Source: Saprospiraceae bacterium
GTDB taxonomy: Bacteria > Bacteroidota > Bacteroidia > Chitinophagales > Saprospiraceae
Reading direction: 5' to 3'
DNA: 43,235 nucleotides
Assembly (NCBI GenBank): GCA_030645295.1
Contig: JAUSMG010000348.1
Coordinates: 1 to 43,235 of the forward strand
Shown here piece by piece: positions 26,490 through 33,481 of this stretch. Below the pieces are notes generated by a model, which was not told where the DNA came from, made no database searches, and saw nothing but the letters and a program-made list of their open reading frames with translations. A program made the translations under genes and the position numbers. The stretch's first letter is position 1. Every line of letters begins with the position of its first letter.

Positions 26490-26738
26490 ATGAGCGATTT
26501 TAGGAATATTATTACCATCGAACCGGGCAGGCGCAGCGGACAACCTTGCATTCGGGGGATGCGCATTACGGTCTATGACGTGCTTAGTTATCTGGCTGCC
26601 GGCATGAGCATCTCGGAGATTTTGGACGATTTCCCCAAACTGACCGAGGCAGACATTATCGCTGTGCTGGCTTACGCAGCAGAGGCTGAAAAGACCAAAC
26701 TAGTGGTGCCTCAAGCTGTTGCTGCCTTAAAAAGTTGA
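26490..26738 (+). CDS. DUF433 family antitoxin-like protein
   Basis: 82 residues from ATG at 26490; the frame extends to 26457 but the DUF433 start fits here and a -7 element lies between. IITIEPGRRSGQPCIRGMRITVYDVLSYLAAGMSISEILDDFPKLTEADIIAVLAYAAE shows the family's (S)GxPCIRGxRItVxxVLxxLAxGxSxxEIlxdfP pattern, a small DNA-binding-type fold. DUF433 proteins are usually antitoxins paired with a DUF5615 (PIN-like) toxin directly downstream. Here the next gene is on the other strand and is not PIN-like, so this copy is an orphan or its partner was lost. Confidence 0.88.
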   Translation: MSDFRNIITIEPGRRSGQPCIRGMRITVYDVLSYLAAGMSISEILDDFPKLTEADIIAVLAYAAEAEKTKLVVPQAVAALKS

Positions 26739-26753
26739 CAAATCTCATGCTTT

Positions 26754-26774
26754 AAACTTGCAACTCTAAACTAC
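26754..26774 (+). repeat. Short heptamer tract between convergent genes
   Basis: Three 7-mers (AAACTTG, CAACTCT, AAACTAC) lie between the DUF433 stop and the convergent 87-residue gene, overlapping that gene's stop codon. They resemble the larger array at 16338-16458. Confidence 0.4.
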
Positions 26775-27034
26775 TCCCCACTCTTCTTCCACTTTTCCAT
26801 CTGCTCCCGCGCCCCCTCCGAAAGCACCGCCGGATCATATTCCAGCCTGGAAAGAATATCCAGCAGTGTGTTGATCCGGGCTTCTATATCAAAAAATTTG
26901 TTGACCACGGCCACCCGGCGGCTTTCCACGAGGCAGTAGCCGCTCTGGAAGCTGCCCTTCTCGTAGCGGACTGTGTAGTCGAGCTCGTCGAAGACGTCTT
27001 CAATTTTTTTGAGGGTTGTTTGCGTATAGCGCAT
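26771..27034 (-). CDS. Conserved small protein of unknown function (Bacteroidota)
   Basis: 87 residues from the ATG at 27034; an upstream frame to 27130 runs through palindromes and is not preferred. The sequence MRYTQTTLKKIEDVFDEL..YTVRYEKGSFQSGYC.VE.RRVAVVNKFFDIEARINTLLDIL looks like a compact alpha/beta protein I recognise only as a widespread Bacteroidota family without known role. There is no signal peptide and no membrane span; predicted cytoplasmic. A TATTTTTG -7-like element lies at 27075-27068 on the minus strand, 33 bases before the start. Two adjacent palindromes separate it from the barrel-protein gene. Confidence 0.75.
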   Translation of the reverse strand: MRYTQTTLKKIEDVFDELDYTVRYEKGSFQSGYCLVESRRVAVVNKFFDIEARINTLLDILSRLEYDPAVLSEGAREQMEKWKKSGE

Positions 27035-27091
27035 ATTGTCTCGGGTTTTCGCAGCAATTTTGTGGGGCAAAAATACCACGGGCAAAGTCCA

Positions 27092-27123
27092 AACTTCCCG
27101 AAAGTTTTGAACTTTCGGATGTT
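27092..27123. repeat. Dispersed palindrome, copy 2 (REP-like, partly decayed)
   Basis: The left arm AACTTCCCGAAAGTTT (27092-27107) is identical to copy 1. The right arm GAACTTTCGGATGTT (27109-27123) differs by a substitution and a missing base. It lies between divergent genes. Confidence 0.75.
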
Positions 27124-27128
27124 CGAAC

Positions 27129-27161
27129 AAACCTATGCGGTTTTTGAAACCTCATAGGTTT
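27129..27161. repeat. Second palindrome family (AAACCTATG..CATAGGTTT)
   Basis: AAACCTATGCGGTTT (27129-27143) and AAACCTCATAGGTTT (27147-27161) are reverse complements with one mismatch, three bases apart. It is placed five bases after palindrome copy 2 and 20 bases before the barrel-protein start. Confidence 0.75.
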
Positions 27162-27181
27162 TTAAACACCATAACTACATC

Positions 27182-27817
27182 ATGCAAAAAGCACTTCTTT
27201 TCCTCCTACTTGCATTCTTTCCCCTCCTCATTGCGGCACAGCCCCGGTTTAAGGCTGGAGTCGTGGCGGGCCTCACCGCATCGCAGATCGATGGCGACCT
27301 TTCGGCGGGCTACAACAAACTTGGCTTTCAAGGCGGACTTCGCGTCATTGCACGGCTCAAAGAGCGCACGGAGGCCAGCATGGAATTTCTTTTTTCGCAG
27401 CGCGGTTGCCAAAACGAACTTATCCCCAGGGATTTTGACCCTAACCCATTTGCCTTGACGCTCAATTACGTCGAAGTGCCGATTCAATGGCATTTTAAGG
27501 ATTGGTTCATGGAATACGATGACTCCAAGTACAACTATTACAAGGTTGCGTTCAATATCGGTCTGTCCTACGCACGCTTGATCAGCTCGAAGGTGGACGA
27601 TGATTTTAACTGGCTCAATGGTGTGGCGCCCGACTACCTGAAAAAAAACGACCTGGGTATCGTTTTGGGGGCCAATTTTTTTGCCAACCGGCACCTTGGC
27701 TTCACCGTCCGCTGGAATCGATCCTTGTTACTGATATACGATTCCCGCACATCGCCACGGGGTGGAAAAAGCTGGAACAGCCACTGTTTGAATTTCCAGA
27801 CGGTGTATCTGTTCTGA
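27182..27817 (+). CDS. Outer-membrane beta-barrel protein (PorT-like)
   Basis: 211 residues with a signal peptide (MQKALLFLLLAFFPLLIAAQ, 1-20). The mature part has alternating strands with aromatic ends (KAGVVAGLTASQIDGD; GFQGGLRVIARL; LNYVEVPIQWHFK; VAFNIGLSYARLI; GIVLGANFFANRHLGFTVRWNRSL) and ends in a phenylalanine (QTVYLF), as expected for an eight-strand PorT/OMP_b-brl barrel. The LNYVEVPIQ motif is very common in this family. Specific role is unknown. The lipoprotein gene follows 42 bases downstream. Confidence 0.87.
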   Translation: MQKALLFLLLAFFPLLIAAQPRFKAGVVAGLTASQIDGDLSAGYNKLGFQGGLRVIARLKERTEASMEFLFSQRGCQNELIPRDFDPNPFALTLNYVEVPIQWHFKDWFMEYDDSKYNYYKVAFNIGLSYARLISSKVDDDFNWLNGVAPDYLKKNDLGIVLGANFFANRHLGFTVRWNRSLLLIYDSRTSPRGGKSWNSHCLNFQTVYLF

Positions 27818-27859
27818 GTCCTTACTTTCGCCCCCGAAATTTCACCCGTACATCTTTTT

Positions 27860-28657
27860 ATGAGAAAACTACTTCTACCCGCTCTGGCGATTTTTTGCGC
27901 TGTTGCGCTCCTTTTTTGTAAATCAAAAGACACGCCCCCCCCAGTGGCCAGTGCAATGAAAGCCGAGAGCAGCCAATTCTCCAAACGGCATTGTGTGGAT
28001 GAAGCCAATGGGCAGTGCGCCGAGCTCAACATTTCTTACCCTGTTTTTTCGGGCGGTGATACCGCAATAGTAGCGGCCTTGAATAAATCGGTGCAAAACT
28101 ATGTCCTCAGTGCAGTGGGCGGAAACGGGCAATCGAACTTTGCCCAGGCCCTTGATTCGGCGGGATTGCAGTTTGTTCAAATGTATATGGAGGTCCTCAA
28201 AGATAATCCGGATTTTGTGATGGGCTATTCCACTGAAATTACGGACACCATTTCGTTTCTGAATGCAAAAGTGGCCACAATTCAAATGGATGGCTACTCC
28301 TACACCGGCGGTGCGCACCCAAATCCTTTTGGTTTGCTGGTTTCTTATGACCTCTCGAAAGGGGCAAAGCCCTTGGAGATCACTGATTTAGTCCTTGATA
28401 CCAATGCGGTCCGCCCGGCACTTGAAAAGGCGTACAAATTATCAAAAGGCCTGAAAGAGACGGATCCGCTGGGCGAAATGGTCTACGGCGAAATGCAACA
28501 ACTGCCCATGCCCGCCAATGTCGGCGTAGCAGCAGAAGGCATTCGCTTTTTCTACAACGCCTACGAAGTGGCGCCTTACGCCGTCGGCGCAACCGATGTG
28601 CTGCTGACCTGGGAACAACTGGGAGCCTTGGCGGATAGGAAAAGGTGGGTGGAGTAA
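27860..28657 (+). CDS. DUF3298/DUF4163 (RsiV-like) lipoprotein
   Basis: 265 residues. The N-terminal hydrophobic stretch ending in LLFCKSK suggests a lipoprotein with the Cys near residue 20. The central LNISYPVFSGGDTAIVAALNKSVQNYV and the later SYTGGAHPNPFGLLVSYDLSKGAKPLEITDLVLD, then FFYNAYEVAPYAVGATDVLLTWEQL, are the DUF4163/DUF3298 layout known from RsiV, an anti-sigma factor that binds lysozyme. No transmembrane anti-sigma part is present here, so this is a periplasmic domain protein of unknown ligand. It stands between the barrel gene and ogt in the same direction. An octamer repeat follows its stop. Confidence 0.85.
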   Translation: MRKLLLPALAIFCAVALLFCKSKDTPPPVASAMKAESSQFSKRHCVDEANGQCAELNISYPVFSGGDTAIVAALNKSVQNYVLSAVGGNGQSNFAQALDSAGLQFVQMYMEVLKDNPDFVMGYSTEITDTISFLNAKVATIQMDGYSYTGGAHPNPFGLLVSYDLSKGAKPLEITDLVLDTNAVRPALEKAYKLSKGLKETDPLGEMVYGEMQQLPMPANVGVAAEGIRFFYNAYEVAPYAVGATDVLLTWEQLGALADRKRWVE

Positions 28658-28663
28658 ATTTGA

Positions 28664-28705
28664 TTTTATATTTTCCTGTTCTCCGGTTTTCCTGTTTTGC
28701 GGTTT
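28664..28705 (+). repeat. Octamer repeat tract (same family as 33219-33359)
   Basis: Read on the minus strand, it is built of 8-mers AAAACAGG, AAAACCGG, AGAACAGG and the 7-mer AAAATAT, the same order as in the 44-bp arms at 33219-33262 and 33316-33359, with one extra unit. It begins six bases after the DUF3298 gene stop. Confidence 0.85.
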
Positions 28706-28719
28706 AAAATCATTATCTT

Positions 28720-29235
28720 ATGCTTATCCGATACACAATTCCGACCCCCATTGGCCGTATGGAAATAACGGGCAACGAGCTCGGTGTCCGGACAGCCCAA
28801 CTCAGTGAGGGACGGGAGAGTTCTGCGGACGCCTCTGCGCAGGAGGTGGCGGAAATGCTTGAAACCCATCCGGTGGCGGAGTGTGCCCGACAAATTGCGG
28901 AATACTTTGCAGGAGCGAGGCAGGACTTTGAGCTGAAACTCGATTGGGGCGGCGCGCCCGATTTTCACCGCCAGGTCTGGACCGAATTGCTGAAAATCCC
29001 GTTCGGGAAAACCACCTCTTATTCCGCCATAGCCGAACGGCTAGGCAACCCAGAAGCCTCACGCGCTGTGGGCATGGCCAACCGCAGTAATCCCATCGCC
29101 ATCGTGGTTCCATGCCATCGGGTGATCGGAAAGGCGGGTGAATTGCGGGGGTATTTTTATGGACTTGATACAAAAATGCTGCTTTTGCGGCATGAGAATC
29201 CGGTTCGGTTTGCAGAACAGGGGGAGTTGTTTTGA
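28720..29235 (+). CDS. ogt: Methylated-DNA-protein-cysteine methyltransferase
   Basis: 171 residues. Repairs O6-alkylguanine by moving the alkyl group to its own Cys132 in the PCHRV active site (IAIVVPCHRVIGKAGELRGY). The helix-turn-helix segment FGKTTSYSAIAERLGNPEASRAVGMANRSNP with the Arg finger is intact, as is the Asn hinge (NRSNP). After the active site, the usual GYAGGLWRK reads GYFYGLDTK, a departure in the loop that lines the alkyl pocket. The N-terminal domain is short, as in Ogt-type enzymes. Its own ATG at 28720 follows the octamer repeat closely. Confidence 0.94.
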   Translation: MLIRYTIPTPIGRMEITGNELGVRTAQLSEGRESSADASAQEVAEMLETHPVAECARQIAEYFAGARQDFELKLDWGGAPDFHRQVWTELLKIPFGKTTSYSAIAERLGNPEASRAVGMANRSNPIAIVVPCHRVIGKAGELRGYFYGLDTKMLLLRHENPVRFAEQGELF

Positions 29236-29572
29236 GCAATTTATTTGCCATATCAAAACAAAGTTTTACAGAATGTATATACGCGACAAAACTGCATCTT
29301 TTGAAAGTTAAACCTTTCCCTAAAAAGAGAAAATTGCTGTATCCTTGCCAAAAATTTTCAACTATTTTTAACGGTCGTTTTTTCAACTATTTTTTCTTTA
29401 AATATTGAAAATCAATTGTTTGTCAAAACAGATTGAGATCTTCTGAAATAGTATATACGGCCTGAATCTTGTTTGAGTTAAATCTGGCCTTTTATTTGCT
29501 GAGGCCGTTTTTTGGCCTTTCCTGAATAATCCAAATCCTTAGACCAATAACCGAAAACAGCCCAACCGCTCC
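29236..29572 (+). promoter_or_regulatory. A+T-rich leader/regulatory region upstream of rpoN
   Basis: 337 bases without a gene. Paired motifs recur: TCAAAACA (29253-29260 and 29423-29430), each followed 14 or 20 bases later by GTATATACG (29275-29283 and 29451-29459). Between them TTTTCAACTATTTTT occurs twice (29355 and 29380, 25 bases apart). A small hairpin AGGCC/GGCCT lies near 29504-29520. I see no clear TAnnTTTG element. The regulatory role is inference from repetition. Confidence 0.4.
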
Positions 29573-31237
29573 ATGGCATCTTCATACGGACCGAGGCAGT
29601 CGCTCTCTCAAAAATTACAGCAAAAGCTTTCTCCCCAGCAGATTCAATTGATGAAACTGCTGCAAATCCCGACGGCTACCCTCGAACAACGGATTGAAGA
29701 AGAGCTGGAGGCTAACCCTGCGCTGGAAGAAGGAGATGAAACCGCCGACCTTTCCGAAGGCCTCAGCGATATGGATCTTTCTGATGCCGACCTGAGTTAT
29801 TACGAGCGGGAGCAAAAAGTCGAGAGCGGTCAAACAGACGATGACTTGGGGGGGGAGATTAGCACCGGAAGTGAAGAAGTATTTGAGGAGATCGAACGGG
29901 AAACCGCTGATGAATACGCGGAGGAAGAAGCCACCGCAATCCGCGACGATGACGGTCCTGACCTTGACGATTACCTCATTGATTTTATAGAAGACGACCC
30001 CTCCACCTACAAAACCCGCGACGATAGCCGGGGCGGCGACCAGGAGGACAAACAAGTTCCACTCGCCTTCGAAAGTACTTTCCACGAATATCTGGAGCAA
30101 CAACTGGGCATGCTCAAACTTGACGATGAGCGCGAACACGCCATTGCGCTTCAGGTCATCGGCTCCATTGACGACGATGGTTACCTCCGTCGGGAACCTT
30201 CGGCCATGGTGGACGATCTGCTTTTCAGCCAAAACATCAGCACGCACGAAAAGGAGATCAGGCAAATACTACAAAAAATACAACGTTTCGATCCCCCGGG
30301 CATCGGCGCACGCGACCTGCGGGAATGTCTGATCCTTCAGCTCCAGCACCGGCTTCGCCAGGACGATGATTCGCTCTCGCACGAAGAAAAGATCGTTGTC
30401 CAGATAGCCCTGCGTATCATTGACCAGTATTTTGACGAATTTACCAAAAAGCACTACCCCAAACTCTGCCGCCAACTTGGCATCGAAGAAGAAGACCTGC
30501 GGGATGCCATCAACGAGATCCTCAAACTCAACCCCAAACCCGCCAGTGGATTTGCTTCCAAAGGCGACCGCGCACACAATTATGTGGTGCCTGACTATAT
30601 CGTGAGCAACCGCGACGGCGAACTGGAACTCACGCTCAACGCCCGAAATGCGCCCGACCTCCGCATCAACGACCAATACCGCGACATGCTCAAGGCCTTC
30701 CACGATGGCCGGCACGGGCGACGCGCCAACAAAAAAGAAAAGGAGGCTGTCCTCTTCATCAAGCAGAAAATAGACTCGGCCAAGTGGTTCATTGATGCCA
30801 TCAAACAGCGCCAGCAAACCATGATGCTTACTATGGGCGCCATCCTCAAACATCAGGAAGAGTACTTCCTTACCGGCGACCAAAAGAAGATCAGGCCCAT
30901 GATCCTCAAGGACATCGCCGATGTGACAAGCCTTGATATCTCGACCGTGAGCCGTGTGGCGAACTCCAAATATGTGCAGACTGAATTTGGCACCAAGCGT
31001 CTTAAGGAGTTTTTCTCCGAGAGTCTCAGTACCCAGGATGGCGAAGAAGTGTCGACTTTAGAAGTGAAAAAGATCCTCTCAGAAGTCATTGCCGAGGAGC
31101 ACAAGCGTCGTCCACTATCGGACGAAAAACTCAAAACCATTTTATTGAAAAAGGGCTACAACATTGCGCGGCGTACCGTGGCGAAGTATCGGGAGCAGTT
31201 GAATATCCCGGTGGCACGGTTAAGGAAAGGGCTGTAG
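29573..31237 (+). CDS. rpoN: RNA polymerase sigma-54 factor
   Basis: 554 residues. Region I at the N-terminus is Gln/Leu-rich (SLSQKLQQKLSPQQIQLMKLLQIPTATLEQRIEEELEANPALEEG) and binds enhancer-activators. Region II (~55-160) is unusually long and very acidic. The core-binding part includes RFDPPGIGARDLRECLILQL; the DNA-binding part has ADVTSLDISTVSRVANSKYVQTEFG and the RpoN box ARRTVAKYRE at ~532-541. It directs RNA polymerase to -24/-12 promoters and needs an AAA activator, none of which is in view. The gene appears monocistronic, with a long repeat-bearing upstream region; the next gene starts 57 bases after its stop. Confidence 0.97.
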   Translation: MASSYGPRQSLSQKLQQKLSPQQIQLMKLLQIPTATLEQRIEEELEANPALEEGDETADLSEGLSDMDLSDADLSYYEREQKVESGQTDDDLGGEISTGSEEVFEEIERETADEYAEEEATAIRDDDGPDLDDYLIDFIEDDPSTYKTRDDSRGGDQEDKQVPLAFESTFHEYLEQQLGMLKLDDEREHAIALQVIGSIDDDGYLRREPSAMVDDLLFSQNISTHEKEIRQILQKIQRFDPPGIGARDLRECLILQLQHRLRQDDDSLSHEEKIVVQIALRIIDQYFDEFTKKHYPKLCRQLGIEEEDLRDAINEILKLNPKPASGFASKGDRAHNYVVPDYIVSNRDGELELTLNARNAPDLRINDQYRDMLKAFHDGRHGRRANKKEKEAVLFIKQKIDSAKWFIDAIKQRQQTMMLTMGAILKHQEEYFLTGDQKKIRPMILKDIADVTSLDISTVSRVANSKYVQTEFGTKRLKEFFSESLSTQDGEEVSTLEVKKILSEVIAEEHKRRPLSDEKLKTILLKKGYNIARRTVAKYREQLNIPVARLRKGL

Positions 31238-31294
31238 GGCGGGTCGAAACCTTGTCCGTCGTCCTCTACAACGATCTTTCAAACACAACGATCA

Positions 31295-33193
31295 ATGAAA
31301 AAATCTACCCTCTTCACTTTCGTTTTTGCCTCTCTGCTCGCAGCGGTAACGCATGCCCAGGGCTTCATACAGCTCGGAACTACACAAATAGTAGATGAGG
31401 GCCATCGCATGATAGCCACCTCCGATGGCGGCTACATCACAGCAGGTTCAGCGGGGACCAAGGCAGTACTTTACAAGACGGATTGTCTGGGCAATCTTGT
31501 GGCCCAGATCGAAAAATCATTCATTCCAGGTCCTGCCCGTTTTTGGGATGTTACAGAGCTTCCCGATGGCAGTATCGTGGCCGTGGGTGGGGCGAGCATT
31601 GCGACCTTTACCGACACTGGAGGCCATGTAATACTACTCAGAACTATGGCAAATCTTTCCGAAACAGCCTCTTCCAGTTTTAAAATACTCAACAAGGAAG
31701 CCCAGGGGAAATCCATCGCCAAAACTCCTACCGGTCAGCTTTTGGTGTGGGGCGAAGTGACTGGTTTTTCGGTCGACTTCACTGATGCGTTCCTCCAGCG
31801 CGTCAGCCCGGTAACCTTGCTGCCTACTGCTGACCCCGTGATCGTCAACAATGGCGTGGACCTGGCCAGTCGAATCATTCCCACAGCCGATGGCAATTAT
31901 TTATTGACGGGCTCCAGTTTTGTGGGCAATATCTTCAATCCAGATGCGCCCATTAACAACCACCTGCGGGCATACAAGGTGGACGAAAACGGTGGGCTCA
32001 TCTGGCAAATCAGTGTGCAGCAGACTTTTTTGGCCAAATATGGCGTGGGAAGGGTCTGTGGTGCAGCGCAGAACGAGGGTTCTGGCAATTTTATGCTGGG
32101 TGGAACGCTCTATGGTGGCACGGACGCCAGGGCACAGGATGCATTTTTTGCCCTGATCAGCCCGGATGGAACCGTGTTGGATACTTCCTATGCAGCGGCC
32201 TTGGGTCAGCAAAAAACACATTCAATCGTTGCCCACCACGACCTCCACGGCTTATTCTCTATGGCTGGCGAAAGCGATGGCTCTCCATTTGGCGTGCCCG
32301 CGGTTGCTCTGGCACAGGCATACGAAATTGGCAACCTTATCGTGGTTTCCGGGATAAGCCTGGACCTGAGCACACCCGTTTCCATTCGCGATCTGGTGGA
32401 AATAGACCCGGGCCGTTTTGCCTTTATGGGCACCATTCCCGACAACCTGGTAGCCTTGGGTGCAACCGATATCATCGTAAGCACGCCAGAGGCGACCGTA
32501 GATATAGTGTACCAGAATTGTGCGCTTGCAGCCACTTATAGTGTTCCTGCGGCGACTTTTCAATGGATTTATGAGGGTCAAATTATACCCGGCGCCAACC
32601 AGGGCGCCTATTTCCCTACCCAGCCAGGGCTTTATCAGGTTCAAATACTGGATGACAAGGGCTGTTTTGGTATGTCCGACACATTCAGGGTAGAGGGTCC
32701 GGTGGCTGATTTTACGTTTTCTTCCGATGGCTTGACGGTTACTGTTACCAATGCCTCGCAGGGCGCTACTTCCTATTTGTGGGACTTTTGTGACGGGAAT
32801 TTAAGTACTTTACCCAATCCTGTGCACACCTACGCCGCACCTGGGGTGTACTGTTTGACCCTCTATGCAATAGACAATTGTGGCCTCGTGGACACGATTG
32901 TCTATCCAATTGGAGTTACACCAACAAATGAACCTTCCTGGCTGAATCATTTGAGCCTTGCGCCCAACCCAACCAGCGGCATTTTCAGTCTTGAGATGAG
33001 TGGTACGCCACAAGGAAAAGTGGAATTTGCGCTATTCAATACCGTCGGTCAATTGATCAGTCAGGAGGAGCTGAATTTCCAAAATGGCTACTTGCAAAAA
33101 AACTTCGATCTGGGAGCATTTCCGGGGGGTGTTTATTCCCTTCAGATCAGATCGGGCATGGAGTTAAAAATTGTGCGAGTGGTAAAGCGGTAG
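31295..33193 (+). CDS. Secreted protein with PKD domain and T9SS sorting domain
   Basis: 632 residues with a signal peptide (1-22, ending THAQ). The N-terminal two thirds (EGHRMIATSDGGYITAGSAG, DVTELPDGSIVAVGGAS, ...) repeat the 'xxxTxDGGYIxxG' theme of beta-propeller-like repeats. A short Ig-like segment follows, then a PKD domain (~470-545: ADFTFSSDGLTVTVTNASQGATSYLWDFCDG...HTYAAPGVYCLTL) and a sorting domain (SLAPNPTSGIFSLEMSG...GVYSLQI, ~555-632). Expected at or beyond the cell surface through T9SS; substrate or binding partner unknown. A long octamer inverted repeat lies after the stop. Confidence 0.9.
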   Translation: MKKSTLFTFVFASLLAAVTHAQGFIQLGTTQIVDEGHRMIATSDGGYITAGSAGTKAVLYKTDCLGNLVAQIEKSFIPGPARFWDVTELPDGSIVAVGGASIATFTDTGGHVILLRTMANLSETASSSFKILNKEAQGKSIAKTPTGQLLVWGEVTGFSVDFTDAFLQRVSPVTLLPTADPVIVNNGVDLASRIIPTADGNYLLTGSSFVGNIFNPDAPINNHLRAYKVDENGGLIWQISVQQTFLAKYGVGRVCGAAQNEGSGNFMLGGTLYGGTDARAQDAFFALISPDGTVLDTSYAAALGQQKTHSIVAHHDLHGLFSMAGESDGSPFGVPAVALAQAYEIGNLIVVSGISLDLSTPVSIRDLVEIDPGRFAFMGTIPDNLVALGATDIIVSTPEATVDIVYQNCALAATYSVPAATFQWIYEGQIIPGANQGAYFPTQPGLYQVQILDDKGCFGMSDTFRVEGPVADFTFSSDGLTVTVTNASQGATSYLWDFCDGNLSTLPNPVHTYAAPGVYCLTLYAIDNCGLVDTIVYPIGVTPTNEPSWLNHLSLAPNPTSGIFSLEMSGTPQGKVEFALFNTVGQLISQEELNFQNGYLQKNFDLGAFPGGVYSLQIRSGMELKIVRVVKR

Positions 33194-33218
33194 GATATAA
33201 AACAGGCACATGAATTAA

Positions 33219-33359
33219 ACAGGAAAACCGCAAAACAGGAGAACAGGAAAATATAAAACCGCACATAATGATCCGAAGAGGGCTAAAATCTTCCCTTTTC
33301 GAGATCAAGGTATTCGCGGTTTTATATTTTCCTGTTCTCCTGTTTTGCGGTTTTCCTGT
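33219..33359. repeat. 44-bp perfect inverted repeat of octamers
   Basis: Arms 33219-33262 and 33316-33359 are exact reverse complements, separated by 53 unique bases. Each arm is made of 8-mers (AAAACCGC, AAAACAGG, AGAACAGG) and AAAATAT. A third arm-like copy is at 28664-28705. It lies between two genes in the same direction; transcribed, it would form a very stable hairpin. Confidence 0.92.
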
Positions 33360-33405
33360 ATAATTTTCCTTTATAATTTTTGCGAAAAATGGCAAAAGCT
33401 CAATT

Positions 33406-33433
33406 TTGGCGGGCAGCCTAATGGATAAATTTG
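33406..33433 (+). promoter_or_regulatory. Candidate promoter of the CHU_C protein gene
   Basis: TTG (33406-33408), 17 bases, then TAAATTTG (33426-33433), matching the Bacteroidota -33/-7 pattern with slightly short spacing. It lies 48 bases before the ATG at 33482 and supports that start rather than the frame from 33431. Confidence 0.45.
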
Positions 33434-33481
33434 TACTCTTGTACCGTCTGCTATAAACCACGAACCGCTTCCGAAGGAATT

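Noticed and set aside
33219-33359. 44-bp inverted repeat as ends of an insertion sequence.
   Set aside because: Only 53 bases lie between the arms, with no transposase frame and no target duplication visible.
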